A stretch of DNA of 33,735 bases from a virus. A model generated the notes under the pieces. That model was not told the DNA's origin. It did no database searches and saw only the letters and a list, made by a program, of their open reading frames with translations. Position numbers and translations under genes: made by a program. Of the stretch, positions 1-7,800 are shown in pieces (position 1 is the stretch's first letter; every line of letters begins with the position of its first letter). The stretch is from IMG/VR virus record IMGVR_UViG_3300036846_000637, positions 1-33,735 of that record; one strand, written 5' to 3'.

Positions 1-1
1 C

Positions 2-379
2 CAAAACTGGACCGATCCCTGGGGCGAGTGGACCATGATCGGCGGCCAGATGCTGTTCTGGCCTATTCTCGGGCCAGGCATCACCGCGACCTTCGCCTAT
101 CTCGACAAGAATTGCGTCGCGCTCAATAGCGGCGGCGTCAGTGCTGCCTTCCATGCTGATACCGACACCTTCCTGCTCGACGAGCGCCTCCTCAAGCTCG
201 GGGCAATCTGGCAGTGGAAGGCGCAGAAGGGGAGCCCGTACAACGAGGACCTCGGCACCTATGGCGACGCGCTCGCGGTCGCTTCGGGCCACGACAGCCC
301 GGCCCCGATCCTGATCGATCGCAAGGCGATCTCGAGGACCGCCGCGATCGCCTACCCCTGGCCGGTGCCGACGTCATGA
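2..379 (+). CDS. Phage virion protein, 5'-truncated by the window
   Basis: The reading frame is open from base 2, so the first 125 residues seen are the C-terminal part of a longer protein whose start lies outside. It begins QNWTDPWGEWTMIGG, is rich in Trp, Gly and Ala, and ends with the stop overlapping the next start (ATGA at 376-379), so the two genes are translationally coupled. I do not recognise the family. Its place just before a large connector-like protein, and downstream of where capsid genes would lie, suggests a head-completion or head-to-tail protein. An in-frame ATG at 35 exists, but coding continues upstream of it and I see no ribosome site there, so truncation is the better reading. 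Confidence 0.7.
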   Translation, partial: QNWTDPWGEWTMIGGQMLFWPILGPGITATFAYLDKNCVALNSGGVSAAFHADTDTFLLDERLLKLGAIWQWKAQKGSPYNEDLGTYGDALAVASGHDSPAPILIDRKAISRTAAIAYPWPVPTS

Positions 380-2226
380 GTACTTATCAGGCCTTCCGCC
401 GCGCCGCCGTACCGCCCCAGGCCGCGCAGCAGCTCGAGACCACGACGATCCCGGCGCCGACCCGCGGCATCATCATGGACGAGAACGAGACCTTCATGCA
501 GCCGGGCGCGGCCGTGGTCTGCGACAACTGGAAGCCGACGCTGCGCGGCGTCTCGCTGCGCGGCGGCTGCATCCGGTGGTGCGTGCTGCCGGAGACCACG
601 CCGGTGATTTCGGCCTTTCGCTATGCCAGCGGCAACAACCAGAATATGTACGCGGGCAATGCGACCAAGCTTTACGACGTCACGACTTCGGCTCCCACTG
701 TGGTGAAGTCCGGGCAGACATCCGGCAATTACTGCGCCTCGCAGATGGCGAACCAAGGCGGCGACTGGATGGTTGTCGTCAACGACAATGGCGACGCGCC
801 GCTGCGGTTCAACGGCTCGACGTGGGCGACCCTGAACTTTACCACGCCCGCAAACTGGGCGAACAGCACCGCTTACGCCGTCAATGCCCGGGCGAAAGAC
901 ACGGCGGACGGCTCGCTGTGGAAATGCGCCGTAGCGCATACCAGCGCCACTTCAGGGACGTTTCTTGCCGACCGCACTGCGCATCCAAGCTACTGGATAA
1001 CGGATGTGGCGTCGGACGGCGTCAGCTGGATCACCGGGCCGACCGGATCCACCGTCATCAACGGCGGCAACCTCACCTATGTCTGCAAATACAGGGGCCG
1101 ATTGTTCTTCATCGAGGGCTCATCGATGAACGCCTGGTACCTTCCGCTCAATGCGGTCGGCGGGCTACTCGCGATGATCCCGCTGTCGGGCGCGGCGACC
1201 AAGGGCGGCAAGCTGCTGTTCTGCGCGTCGTGGTCGATCGACGCCGGCGACGGCATCGATGACAAGCTGGTGTTCTGCACGGATCTCGGCGAGCTCCTGA
1301 TTTTCACCGGATCCGATCCCTCCAACGCCTCGAACTGGCGCCAGGAGGGCCGCTACCAAATTCCGCCGCCGATGGGCATGAACGCGCATCTGGCGCTCGG
1401 CGGCGAACTGTTGATCGCCACCACGCAGGGCATCGTGCCGTGCTCGGCCGCCATCACCAAGTCGCCGGAAGATCTCGAACTCGCGAACATCACCCGGGCG
1501 ATCAAGCCGATGTGGCGCGACGAGGTCAACGCCAAGCGGCAGTGGTCCTGGACCATGTTCAACTGGGAAATCTACGGCGGCATCTTCGTGACCTGGCCGG
1601 GATCTGTGCCCGGCTACTGTGCCGTCGTCAACGCCTCGACCGGGGCCTGGGCGCGCTTCGTCGGCTACGACGCGACCTGCTTCATCCAGCTGCGCGACGA
1701 CATGTTTTTCGGGACCCAGAACGGCATCATCATGCAAGCCGACCGCACCGGCTACGACGACGGCTTGCCCTACACCGCGGTCCTGGTCGGTGGCTGGGAA
1801 ATGTTTCAGGCGCCGTCGCAGACCATCACCTGGCGCCAGGCGCGGGCCTCGTTCGCGGCGACGCAGGGCCAGCCGTTCCAGCCGCAACTCGCCGCCACAA
1901 CCGATTACGTCGTCACGCTGCCGCCGCCGCCGCCGGCCGGTCCCGACCCCGGCATCCCCGACGCCTGGGACGAGGGGCTGTGGGGACCGGACATGGGCCC
2001 TCCGCCGCCGCCAGTGCCGACGCCGGCGGAGCGGACGGCCTACGCGCAGTGGGACCAGACCGTCGTAAGCCGCGGCATCGTGCGCAACACCGGCTGGGTC
2101 TCGATCGGCGTCACCGGATTTTCGCATGCGCCCGTGGTGCAGGTGACGGTGGCGCAGCAGGCCAAGCCCAATGTCGATTTGATCTCGATCGCCGCGACCT
2201 TCGAGCGGGCCGGCATCAACGTGTAG
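376..2226 (+). CDS. Large tail-hub / DNA-stabilisation-like phage protein
   Basis: A 616-residue protein starting MSTYQAFRRAAVPPQ; the ATG overlaps the previous stop. The N-terminal third (residues about 30-90) has the pattern of a protein that lists its parameters and then reads out an array (MDENETFMQPGAAVVCDNW, followed by LRGGCIRW). The middle is beta-rich with repeated Gly, Trp and Tyr, and a proline-rich linker (PPPPPAGPDPG and PPPPPVPTP) lies at about residues 515-550. This layout and its position resemble the gp10-type packaged-DNA stabilisation/tail-hub proteins of P22-like phages, although at 616 residues it is longer than P22 gp10. No signal peptide or membrane segment is visible. 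The role is inferred from position and composition; the gene itself is secure. Confidence 0.8.
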   Translation: MSTYQAFRRAAVPPQAAQQLETTTIPAPTRGIIMDENETFMQPGAAVVCDNWKPTLRGVSLRGGCIRWCVLPETTPVISAFRYASGNNQNMYAGNATKLYDVTTSAPTVVKSGQTSGNYCASQMANQGGDWMVVVNDNGDAPLRFNGSTWATLNFTTPANWANSTAYAVNARAKDTADGSLWKCAVAHTSATSGTFLADRTAHPSYWITDVASDGVSWITGPTGSTVINGGNLTYVCKYRGRLFFIEGSSMNAWYLPLNAVGGLLAMIPLSGAATKGGKLLFCASWSIDAGDGIDDKLVFCTDLGELLIFTGSDPSNASNWRQEGRYQIPPPMGMNAHLALGGELLIATTQGIVPCSAAITKSPEDLELANITRAIKPMWRDEVNAKRQWSWTMFNWEIYGGIFVTWPGSVPGYCAVVNASTGAWARFVGYDATCFIQLRDDMFFGTQNGIIMQADRTGYDDGLPYTAVLVGGWEMFQAPSQTITWRQARASFAATQGQPFQPQLAATTDYVVTLPPPPPAGPDPGIPDAWDEGLWGPDMGPPPPPVPTPAERTAYAQWDQTVVSRGIVRNTGWVSIGVTGFSHAPVVQVTVAQQAKPNVDLISIAATFERAGINV

Positions 2227-2237
2227 GAGAGCATCCG

Positions 2238-3341
2238 ATGGCAGGTTTTAGTCGTGGCGGCGGCGGTGGCCAACCCAGCAATCAAGCGTGGCCGTGGGCG
2301 AACCAGCAGCAGACCAGCCAGCCAGCACCAAGCCCAGCGATTTCGCCGGACCTCCTGGCCGGATCCGAGTGGCAATATTTGCAAGCCAATCCCGATGTCA
2401 ATCAGGCCGCCACTGCGGCGGGTGGGGACCCCCTGCAATTCGCGCTTAGCCATTACAATCAGTATGGCGCCAACGAGGGCCGCCAGGGCTTTGGGCTCGG
2501 CACGGCAGCGCCGCAGGCGTATCTGCAAGCCAACCCGGACGTAGCTGCAGCTGCCGCGACCTCGGGGATGGATCCTAATCTGTTCGCCGAGCAGCATTAC
2601 CAGCAGTTTGGCATCAATGAAGGCCGCGACCCGCATGGGCTGTCGCCAAGCGCGGCAGAACTCTATCTGCAAGCCAACCCGGATGTGGCCGCTGCCGCGC
2701 AGACGGCGGGCGGCAACATGGCGCAATTCGCGCTTCAGCATTACCAGCAATTCGGCAAGAACGAAGGGCGTCTCTCTTACGGGCTCCCGAGCGCGGCCCC
2801 ACCGGCGGCCAATCCGGCGGACGCGCAACGCAACGCGATCGCGGCGTTCTTAGTGAGCAGAGGGTGGTCCCCCAGCATGCTCGGCTTGTTCAACGTCGGT
2901 GGCGGCGATGGCGGTGGCGGAGGAGGTGGCGCTGGCGCTGGCGCTGGCGGCACAGGAGGAGGTGGCGCTGGAGGCGGCACAGGAGGCGGCGGAGGTGGCG
3001 GCGGAGGTGGCGGCGGTGGTGGTGGCGGCGGTGGTGGCACCACTGGCGGCGTCACTGGCGGCGGCATTACCAGCGGGACAGGATTGGAAGGACAAGCAGG
3101 TGTAGCCGCGCCGGGCGTTCCTGGCGTGTTTGGTGGCCCCGAAGGCATGGGGATGAGCCCCGGCTATGGCGGCTTTGGTCTGGGATATGGCGATACGGGG
3201 TTTTCCTCCAGCCCGTTTGGAGGAGGCTTCTCTGCTCCCGGATACGGCGGCTTTGACGGACAGGCCGCTGCAGCGGCTCAAGCCGCCGCTGATGCCGCCG
3301 CCGCTGCGGGCGCCGGTGTCACAGCGGCGGGTGAAGCATGA
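2238..3341 (+). CDS. Repeat protein with YLQANPDV repeats and a poly-glycine tract (virion-associated)
   Basis: A 367-residue protein; TAGGAGAG lies 7 bases before the ATG. Three near-identical units (residues about 47-82, 95-130, 143-178) follow the pattern YLQANPDV..A...G.....FA..HY.Q(F/Y)G.NEGR with an exact 48-residue period. The unit resembles the Y-L-x-x-NPDV-HY-x-x-G-x-x-EGR repeats I know from alphaproteobacterial exported and calcium-binding proteins. Residues about 221-285 are almost pure glycine, followed by a Gly/Phe/Tyr/Pro-rich stretch and an Ala-rich C-terminus. The stop overlaps the start of the CofE-like gene (ATGA at 3338). I do not know its function. It may be a flexible virion or adhesion protein, and it is a candidate substrate of the neighbouring ligase. 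Trinucleotide slippage in the Gly tract should make its length variable. Confidence 0.75.
   Translation: MAGFSRGGGGGQPSNQAWPWANQQQTSQPAPSPAISPDLLAGSEWQYLQANPDVNQAATAAGGDPLQFALSHYNQYGANEGRQGFGLGTAAPQAYLQANPDVAAAAATSGMDPNLFAEQHYQQFGINEGRDPHGLSPSAAELYLQANPDVAAAAQTAGGNMAQFALQHYQQFGKNEGRLSYGLPSAAPPAANPADAQRNAIAAFLVSRGWSPSMLGLFNVGGGDGGGGGGGAGAGAGGTGGGGAGGGTGGGGGGGGGGGGGGGGGGGTTGGVTGGGITSGTGLEGQAGVAAPGVPGVFGGPEGMGMSPGYGGFGLGYGDTGFSSSPFGGGFSAPGYGGFDGQAAAAAQAAADAAAAAGAGVTAAGEA
2376..2771 (+). repeat. Three 144-bp coding repeats (YLQANPDV units)
   Basis: Direct repeats inside the preceding gene start at about 2376, 2520 and 2664, with a constant 144-bp period. The best conserved part encodes YLQANPDV and is nearly identical at DNA level (for example caagccaacccgga in units two and three). 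Unit one is the most diverged. Confidence 0.85.
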
Positions 3342-4120
3342 CAGTCGAGCTTTTTACCCTCCTTGGTATTCCCCTGGTACGGCAGGACGACGATCTTGTC
3401 GCCCTGATCGCCGAAGGACTGGCGCGCGGTGGCGTCACCCCGCGCGATGGCGACGTTTTCGTGCTGGCTCAGAAGATCGTCTCCAAGGCGGAGGGCCGAA
3501 CCGTCGATCTCGCGACTGTCACGCCATCGGCCAGAGCACTACAACTCGCAGCTGTGATCGAGAAAGATCCCCGGCTCGTCGAGCTTGTTCTATCGGAGTC
3601 GGCTAGTATCGTATTCGCGCAACGTGGTTATGCCCTGGTGGTCGAACATCGGCTGGGCTTCGTCGTGCCGATGGCGGGCATCGATCAATCCAACGTGGCA
3701 TCGCCCTTTGGTCCTGAAAAGGTGTTGCTGTTGCCGGTCAATTCCGACGCCAGCGCGGAGACGCTGCGAAAGCGGCTCAATGATAAGTTCGGCGTGCAGA
3801 TCGCGGTCGTCATCAACGACAGCGTGAGCCGCCCGTGGCGCGCCGGCACGTGCGGCATCGCGATCGGCTCCGCCGGCCTGCCGGTGCTCAACGATCTGCG
3901 CGGCGCGCCCGATTTGTTCGGCCGCGAAATGCGCTTCAGCGTCACGGGATTTGCCGATGAGATCGCTGCGGCGGCGTCGCTGGTAATGGGGCAGTGCGAT
4001 GAGGGTACGCCCGTTGTGGTGGTGCGCGGCCTTAAATGGGACGGCATGAAGACTGGGGAAGACTTAAAAGCGCTCACTCGACCCAGTGAGCTTACGCCCG
4101 AGTTGGTCGTCAGACTGTAA
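3338..4120 (+). CDS. cofE: CofE-like coenzyme F420-0:L-glutamate (gamma-glutamyl) ligase homologue
   Basis: A 260-residue protein, the usual length of a stand-alone CofE. Family members join L-glutamate to F420-0 with GTP and a divalent metal, forming an amide on an activated carboxylate. The conserved blocks appear in order: IPLV..DDDL (11-20), DGDVFVLAQKIVSKAEGR (37-54), KDPRLVELVL (76-85), MAGIDQSN (112-119), SASAETLR-like LLP segment (130-143), NDSVSRPWRAG (160-170), GIAIGSAGL (173-181), FGREM (194-198), ADEIAAAASLVMGQ (206-219) and PVVVVRG (225-231). The Asp residues expected to bind metal (D116, D161) are present, so the enzyme looks intact. It overlaps the poly-Gly gene by four bases and is followed 12 bases later by another repeat protein, inside the virion operon. 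No other F420 biosynthesis or F420-dependent gene is visible, so the substrate may be a host cofactor or a protein. The family call is strong; the role is unknown. Confidence 0.93.
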   Translation: MTVELFTLLGIPLVRQDDDLVALIAEGLARGGVTPRDGDVFVLAQKIVSKAEGRTVDLATVTPSARALQLAAVIEKDPRLVELVLSESASIVFAQRGYALVVEHRLGFVVPMAGIDQSNVASPFGPEKVLLLPVNSDASAETLRKRLNDKFGVQIAVVINDSVSRPWRAGTCGIAIGSAGLPVLNDLRGAPDLFGREMRFSVTGFADEIAAAASLVMGQCDEGTPVVVVRGLKWDGMKTGEDLKALTRPSELTPELVVRL

Positions 4121-4132
4121 GGAAGCAAACCC

Positions 4133-5230
4133 ATGGTGGATTTTACCGGCGGCGGCGGCGTTGTCGGGATGCCCGCGTTCCCGTGGGCGCAGCCTGACAC
4201 CGCCGCGCAGAACGCGGCCTATTTCAACAATATCGCCAACGTCGGCGCAATCAACCAGGCCGCCCTGAACCCGACGACGCTGTATGGCGCGGGCGGCTTC
4301 GGCGGCATGACGGACGCCTATTCGGCGGCCGGCGCAGCCTACGGCCGCGCCACTGGCGGCTTTCAATCGCCCTCGGCGTGGCCCCAGGGTGATCCGGTCG
4401 TGGCCGCGATGCGGAGCAATCCCGCGGTCAGCGATCCAAATTCGTTCTATAACCAATCGCTGCTCACGGGCGAGAACGCGGCTGTCAGCGATCCCAATTC
4501 GGCTTACAATCAATCGCTTCGCGGCGGTGGCAGCGTTTTTGATGTAGGTACGTCGGGATATGACGCTTACGGCAACCCGACGCAGGCCTGGGGCGGAGGT
4601 AGTTCTTCCAGCGGGCTCGGCGGAGTCGCCGATGAGGTCATTCGACAACTAGGGTACAATCCGTGGGACCCGGCGCCGCCGATGCCGCAGTTTCAGACGC
4701 CGCAAGCGGCGCTGGATGCTCGCCAAACGTTTGGCGGAATGAGCCCCAGCCAATATTTTAGCGGCCTAACATCACCTCAGAAGCCGGCGTATAATTTGGG
4801 GTCGCCGAGCTGGTATCCGCAAGGAGGTGGAGGAAGCGGAGGAGACGTAGGAGGTGTGGATCCATCCATTGCGGCCGAAATGACCAGGCAGATCAGGCAG
4901 CTGGGCTACAATCCATGGGCAGGTCAACAGGCTTCCGCGCCTGCGGATCCATGGGGAGGCCAGCCCTATGGCACGGCGGCAGCTCAAATTCCGATTGGCC
5001 CTCCCAGCACGCCGTCTGATTTTTCGAACCGCTTCGGCAATTTTCCCATCGGTTCGACCTATAATCAGAGCGATCTCAATACCGGCATTCGCAGCATGCA
5101 GGATACGCTGCAGCTGCTGAACGACGCTCTGGGCACGCCGAGAGACGTACCGACCAGTTCTGACACGCTGAACCAGCAAGACAGAAGTGTGCCCTACTGG
5201 CAGCCTCCTCCCGTTAGCCCAGGTGGATGA
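4133..5230 (+). CDS. Low-complexity repeat protein following the CofE-like ligase
   Basis: A 365-residue protein starting MVDFTGGGG, with AAGGAAG 7 bases before the ATG. It is rich in Gly, Ser, Pro, Asn, Gln and Tyr and has no membrane segment. Internal repeats are AVSDPNS.YNQSL (twice, near residues 98-135) and RQLGYNPW (twice, about 83 residues apart). It ends in a Pro-rich tail, PPPVSPGG. The stop overlaps the next start (ATGA at 5227). The composition is like that of neighbouring virion genes. I do not recognise a family. It shares flexible, repetitive character with the gene before the ligase, so both flank it as possible partners or substrates. Confidence 0.75.
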   Translation: MVDFTGGGGVVGMPAFPWAQPDTAAQNAAYFNNIANVGAINQAALNPTTLYGAGGFGGMTDAYSAAGAAYGRATGGFQSPSAWPQGDPVVAAMRSNPAVSDPNSFYNQSLLTGENAAVSDPNSAYNQSLRGGGSVFDVGTSGYDAYGNPTQAWGGGSSSSGLGGVADEVIRQLGYNPWDPAPPMPQFQTPQAALDARQTFGGMSPSQYFSGLTSPQKPAYNLGSPSWYPQGGGGSGGDVGGVDPSIAAEMTRQIRQLGYNPWAGQQASAPADPWGGQPYGTAAAQIPIGPPSTPSDFSNRFGNFPIGSTYNQSDLNTGIRSMQDTLQLLNDALGTPRDVPTSSDTLNQQDRSVPYWQPPPVSPGG

Positions 5231-5709
5231 TGCTCGACTATATCTATGGCCACGATCAGGCCGTGGCGGATTTCGTTGCGTCGCTGATCCCGCATTGTCG
5301 CCGCGGCTTCGGGCCCAACGCCAAGGCGATCGGCGTAGTCGATGAGCATGGGCGCCTGATTGCGGGCATGGTCTATCACAATTGGGATCCGGACGCCGGC
5401 ATCATTGAGATGTCCGGCGCGGCGCTGCCGGGGACCTATTGGCTGACGCGCGGCACGCTGGCGCGCATGTATCAGTATCCGTTCCACCAGTGCCGCTGCC
5501 AGATGGTGGTGATGCGAGTGGTGGCCGACGATCTGCGCCTCTTGGGAATACTCGCCGCCTATGGCTACAGCTTCGTCACCTTGCCGCGACTATTCGGGCG
5601 TGACCGCGACGGCGTGATCTGCGCGCTGACGAAAGAGGCGTGGGGCTCGAATAAATTCAACCGGCGGCTCCGACATCATCTCGAGCCGCCCCTCGAGGAG
5701 GCTGCCTGA
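5227..5709 (+). CDS. GNAT-like acyltransferase-fold phage protein
   Basis: A 160-residue protein starting MMLDYIYGHDQAVADFVASLIP. The order of segments fits a GNAT-type fold: an N-terminal helix, a strand AIGVVDEHGRLIAGMVYHNWDP (34-55), a strand IIEMSGAAL (59-67), a helical part, a strand CQMVVMRVVADDLR (88-101), and a late helix LLGILAAYGYSFV ending in a PRLFGRDRDGVICALTKE strand. Similar small proteins occur in phage structural operons and are usually annotated as GNAT-family acetyltransferases. The classic Q/R-x-x-G-x-G/A acetyl-CoA loop is not obvious, so activity is uncertain. It overlaps both neighbours (ATGA upstream, TGATG downstream), tying its expression to the virion genes. Confidence 0.65.
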   Translation: MMLDYIYGHDQAVADFVASLIPHCRRGFGPNAKAIGVVDEHGRLIAGMVYHNWDPDAGIIEMSGAALPGTYWLTRGTLARMYQYPFHQCRCQMVVMRVVADDLRLLGILAAYGYSFVTLPRLFGRDRDGVICALTKEAWGSNKFNRRLRHHLEPPLEEAA

Positions 5710-6089
5710 TGCCACCGCTCAACCCCGCCGCCAACGGCCAGCGCAACAACATCACGAGTGCGCTGATGAACATCGCGCGGCCGCCGCCGCGGCCGCCAAT
5801 GGCGCAGCAGATGCCGTCGGCGCCGTCGATGGGACTGCCGCAGATGTCGCCGCCGGGCTCGCCGCCGCTGGGCGCGCCGCTGCCGCAGATGCCGCCGCCC
5901 AACGTGCCGCTGTCGGCAGGCGTTCCGGTGCAACAACCAATGCCGCAAGCGCCGGTGCCGCAGGCGATGCCGCAGCCGGCCATGGGAAGTGCGATGGCGA
6001 ACCCGGGCATTGCAACGGCAAGCCCGGGAATGCCAGCGCAACCGAACCCGATGCAACAAGCAATGTCGCAGACACCGCAGGGATACTGA
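5709..6089 (+). CDS. Small Pro/Met/Gln-rich virion-operon protein
   Basis: A 126-residue protein starting MPPLNPAANGQRNNI, with its ATG overlapping the previous stop (TGATG). After about 20 residues it becomes a low-complexity chain of Pro, Met, Gln, Ala and Ser with no predicted domain, ending SQTPQGY. Such linkers occur beside ejection-protein genes. I do not recognise it. The coding call rests on coupling to both neighbours and consistent GC-rich third positions. Confidence 0.65.
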   Translation: MPPLNPAANGQRNNITSALMNIARPPPRPPMAQQMPSAPSMGLPQMSPPGSPPLGAPLPQMPPPNVPLSAGVPVQQPMPQAPVPQAMPQPAMGSAMANPGIATASPGMPAQPNPMQQAMSQTPQGY

Positions 6090-6090
6090 C

Positions 6091-7533
6091 ATGGGCAAGC
6101 CAGAGGCGCCCACCCCGCCCAATCCGATCGCGACCGCAGGCGCGCAAACCGGCACCAACGTCTCGACCGCGATTGCCAACGCCAACCTCGGCAACGTCAA
6201 CCAGGTTACGCCGACCGGCTCGCTGAACTACAACCAGACCGGCAGTTACAGCTGGACCGACCCGACCACGGGATCGAATTACACGGTGCCGCAGTTCACG
6301 GCGACGCAGACGCTGACGCCGCAGGGCCAGGCGATCCAGGCCCAGCAGCTGGGCGCGCAGCAAAATCTCGCCGGCATGGCCAATCAGCAGTCGGCCTCGA
6401 TCGCGAGCCTGCTGTCGAGCGGCATGAACCTCTCGGGCGCGCCGACACCTGGATCCTCGTCGTGGCTCTCGGGCGTGCCGCAGGCCGCCACCTCGTTTAG
6501 TCCCGGCGGCCCAATCCAGACCAGCCTCCCAGCCGCGGGCGCCATCCAGACGACCTATGGCCCCGGCGACAATTTCTCCGCCGACCGGCAGAACGTCCAG
6601 GACGCGCTGATGGCGCGGATGAACCCGCAATTGCAGATCCAGCAGCAGCAACTGCAGCAGCAACTGGCGGACCAGGGCATCCGCTACGGCTCGGACGCCT
6701 ACAACAACGCGATGCTGCAAAATAGCCAGCAGGCCAATGATGCGCGCTGGGGCGCCATTCAGCAGGCCGGTGCCGAGCAGCAGCGCATGGTGGGCGAGGC
6801 GCAGCAGCTCGCCTCCTTCCAGAACGCGGCGCAGCAGCAGGGCTACGAGCAGGCGCTGGGTGCCGGCGGCTTCGCCAACCAGGCGCAGGCGCAGCAGTTC
6901 CAGCAGAATGCAAGTTTGGGCGCCTTCCAGAACGCCGGGCTCGCCCAGCAACTGCAGCAGCAGCAGGGCGCCTTCAATGCCGCCCAGGCCCAGCGCAACC
7001 AGTACATGCAGGAGCAGTACGCCCAGCGCAACCAGCCGATCAACGAGATCACCTCGCTGCTATCGGGCTCGCAGGTTCAGCAGCCGAATTTCATCAACAC
7101 GCCGGGGGCGCAGATCCCGACCACCGACATCGCCGGCCTCGTCAACCAGAATTTCAACCAGCAGCTCGGCATCTACCAGCAGCAGAACCAGAACTACAAT
7201 TCGCTGATCGGCGGCATCCTGGGCCTCGGCGCCGGCGCCCTGAAGGGCGGCTACGTTTCGGACGAGCGCGCCAAGGAAAACATCGATCGCATCGGCACGG
7301 TACTCGCCACCAACGTCGACGATGCGCCGCCAGGTAAGATCCTGAGCGACGACGAGAGAACGGAACTGCCGATCTATCGCTACAGCTACAAGGGCGATCC
7401 CGCCGAAGTCAGGCACATCGGCCCGATGGCGCAGGATGTCGAGAAGATCGATCGTGGCGCGGTCCATAGCATCGGCGGCACCAAATACATCGATCCGCGC
7501 CGCGTCATGGGCAACATTTTGAGGACAGCCTAG
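6091..7533 (+). CDS. Gln-rich virion protein with C-terminal S74 (intramolecular chaperone-like) domain
   Basis: A 480-residue protein from the ATG at 6091, one base after the previous stop; the open frame extends further upstream, but that part overlaps the preceding gene. Residues about 170-330 are long Gln/Ala-rich helices (QQQQLQQQLADQG and similar) likely to form coiled coils. A Gly-rich hydrophobic patch (LIGGILGLGAGALKGG) precedes the C-terminal 90 residues. These begin SDERAKENI at residue 390 and continue with YRYSYKGDP, HIGPMAQDVEK and KYIDPR, the pattern of Peptidase_S74 / endosialidase-type intramolecular chaperones. In such proteins the domain assists trimer folding and may be self-cleaved at the Ser before Asp. 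The protein body looks like an internal or ejection protein rather than a fibre, so the exact role is uncertain. Confidence 0.8.
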   Translation: MGKPEAPTPPNPIATAGAQTGTNVSTAIANANLGNVNQVTPTGSLNYNQTGSYSWTDPTTGSNYTVPQFTATQTLTPQGQAIQAQQLGAQQNLAGMANQQSASIASLLSSGMNLSGAPTPGSSSWLSGVPQAATSFSPGGPIQTSLPAAGAIQTTYGPGDNFSADRQNVQDALMARMNPQLQIQQQQLQQQLADQGIRYGSDAYNNAMLQNSQQANDARWGAIQQAGAEQQRMVGEAQQLASFQNAAQQQGYEQALGAGGFANQAQAQQFQQNASLGAFQNAGLAQQLQQQQGAFNAAQAQRNQYMQEQYAQRNQPINEITSLLSGSQVQQPNFINTPGAQIPTTDIAGLVNQNFNQQLGIYQQQNQNYNSLIGGILGLGAGALKGGYVSDERAKENIDRIGTVLATNVDDAPPGKILSDDERTELPIYRYSYKGDPAEVRHIGPMAQDVEKIDRGAVHSIGGTKYIDPRRVMGNILRTA

Positions 7534-7800
7534 ATGCTATACGTTCCACAGGGCGCGACGCCACTGAACTACCAGCAGCAGCAGATGCGCAAGCAGATCG
7601 CCATGCAACTGATGGCGCAGCGCCAGGCGCGGGCCGCGCAGCAACAGGCGTTGCAGCTGCAACAACAACAGGCTCTGCAGGCCCAGCAGGGCGCCGCGGT
7701 TGATCCTCGGCTGCTGCAACAGCAACAACAGCAAGCGCAGGACGAGGAGGAGCGCCGAGATGCCATGCTCGGCCTGCTCGATCAGAAAGGTGGTGCATGA
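7534..7800 (+). CDS. Small glutamine-rich helical protein
   Basis: An 88-residue protein starting MLYVPQGATPLNYQQQQ, immediately after the previous stop. More than a third of it is Gln, in a helical Arg/Ala/Leu/Gln context, ending EEERRDAMLGLLDQKGGA. It overlaps the next gene (ATGA at 7797-7800). Its composition matches the coiled-coil part of the preceding protein, suggesting a partner in the same virion substructure. No domain is recognised. Confidence 0.65.
   Translation: MLYVPQGATPLNYQQQQMRKQIAMQLMAQRQARAAQQQALQLQQQQALQAQQGAAVDPRLLQQQQQQAQDEEERRDAMLGLLDQKGGA

Noticed and set aside
1165-2127. 320-residue leftward open frame
   Set aside because: Antisense to the connector-like protein; composition is Arg/Gly/Asp string without domain logic and no promoter or ribosome site.
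2777-3148. Proline-rich leftward ORF over the poly-glycine tract
   Set aside because: Poly-proline is simply the complement of GGC/GGT repeats.
5752-6951. 399-residue leftward open frame
   Set aside because: Antisense to Pro- and Gln-rich genes; its Leu/Arg-rich content arises from reading CAG/CTG-type codons backwards.
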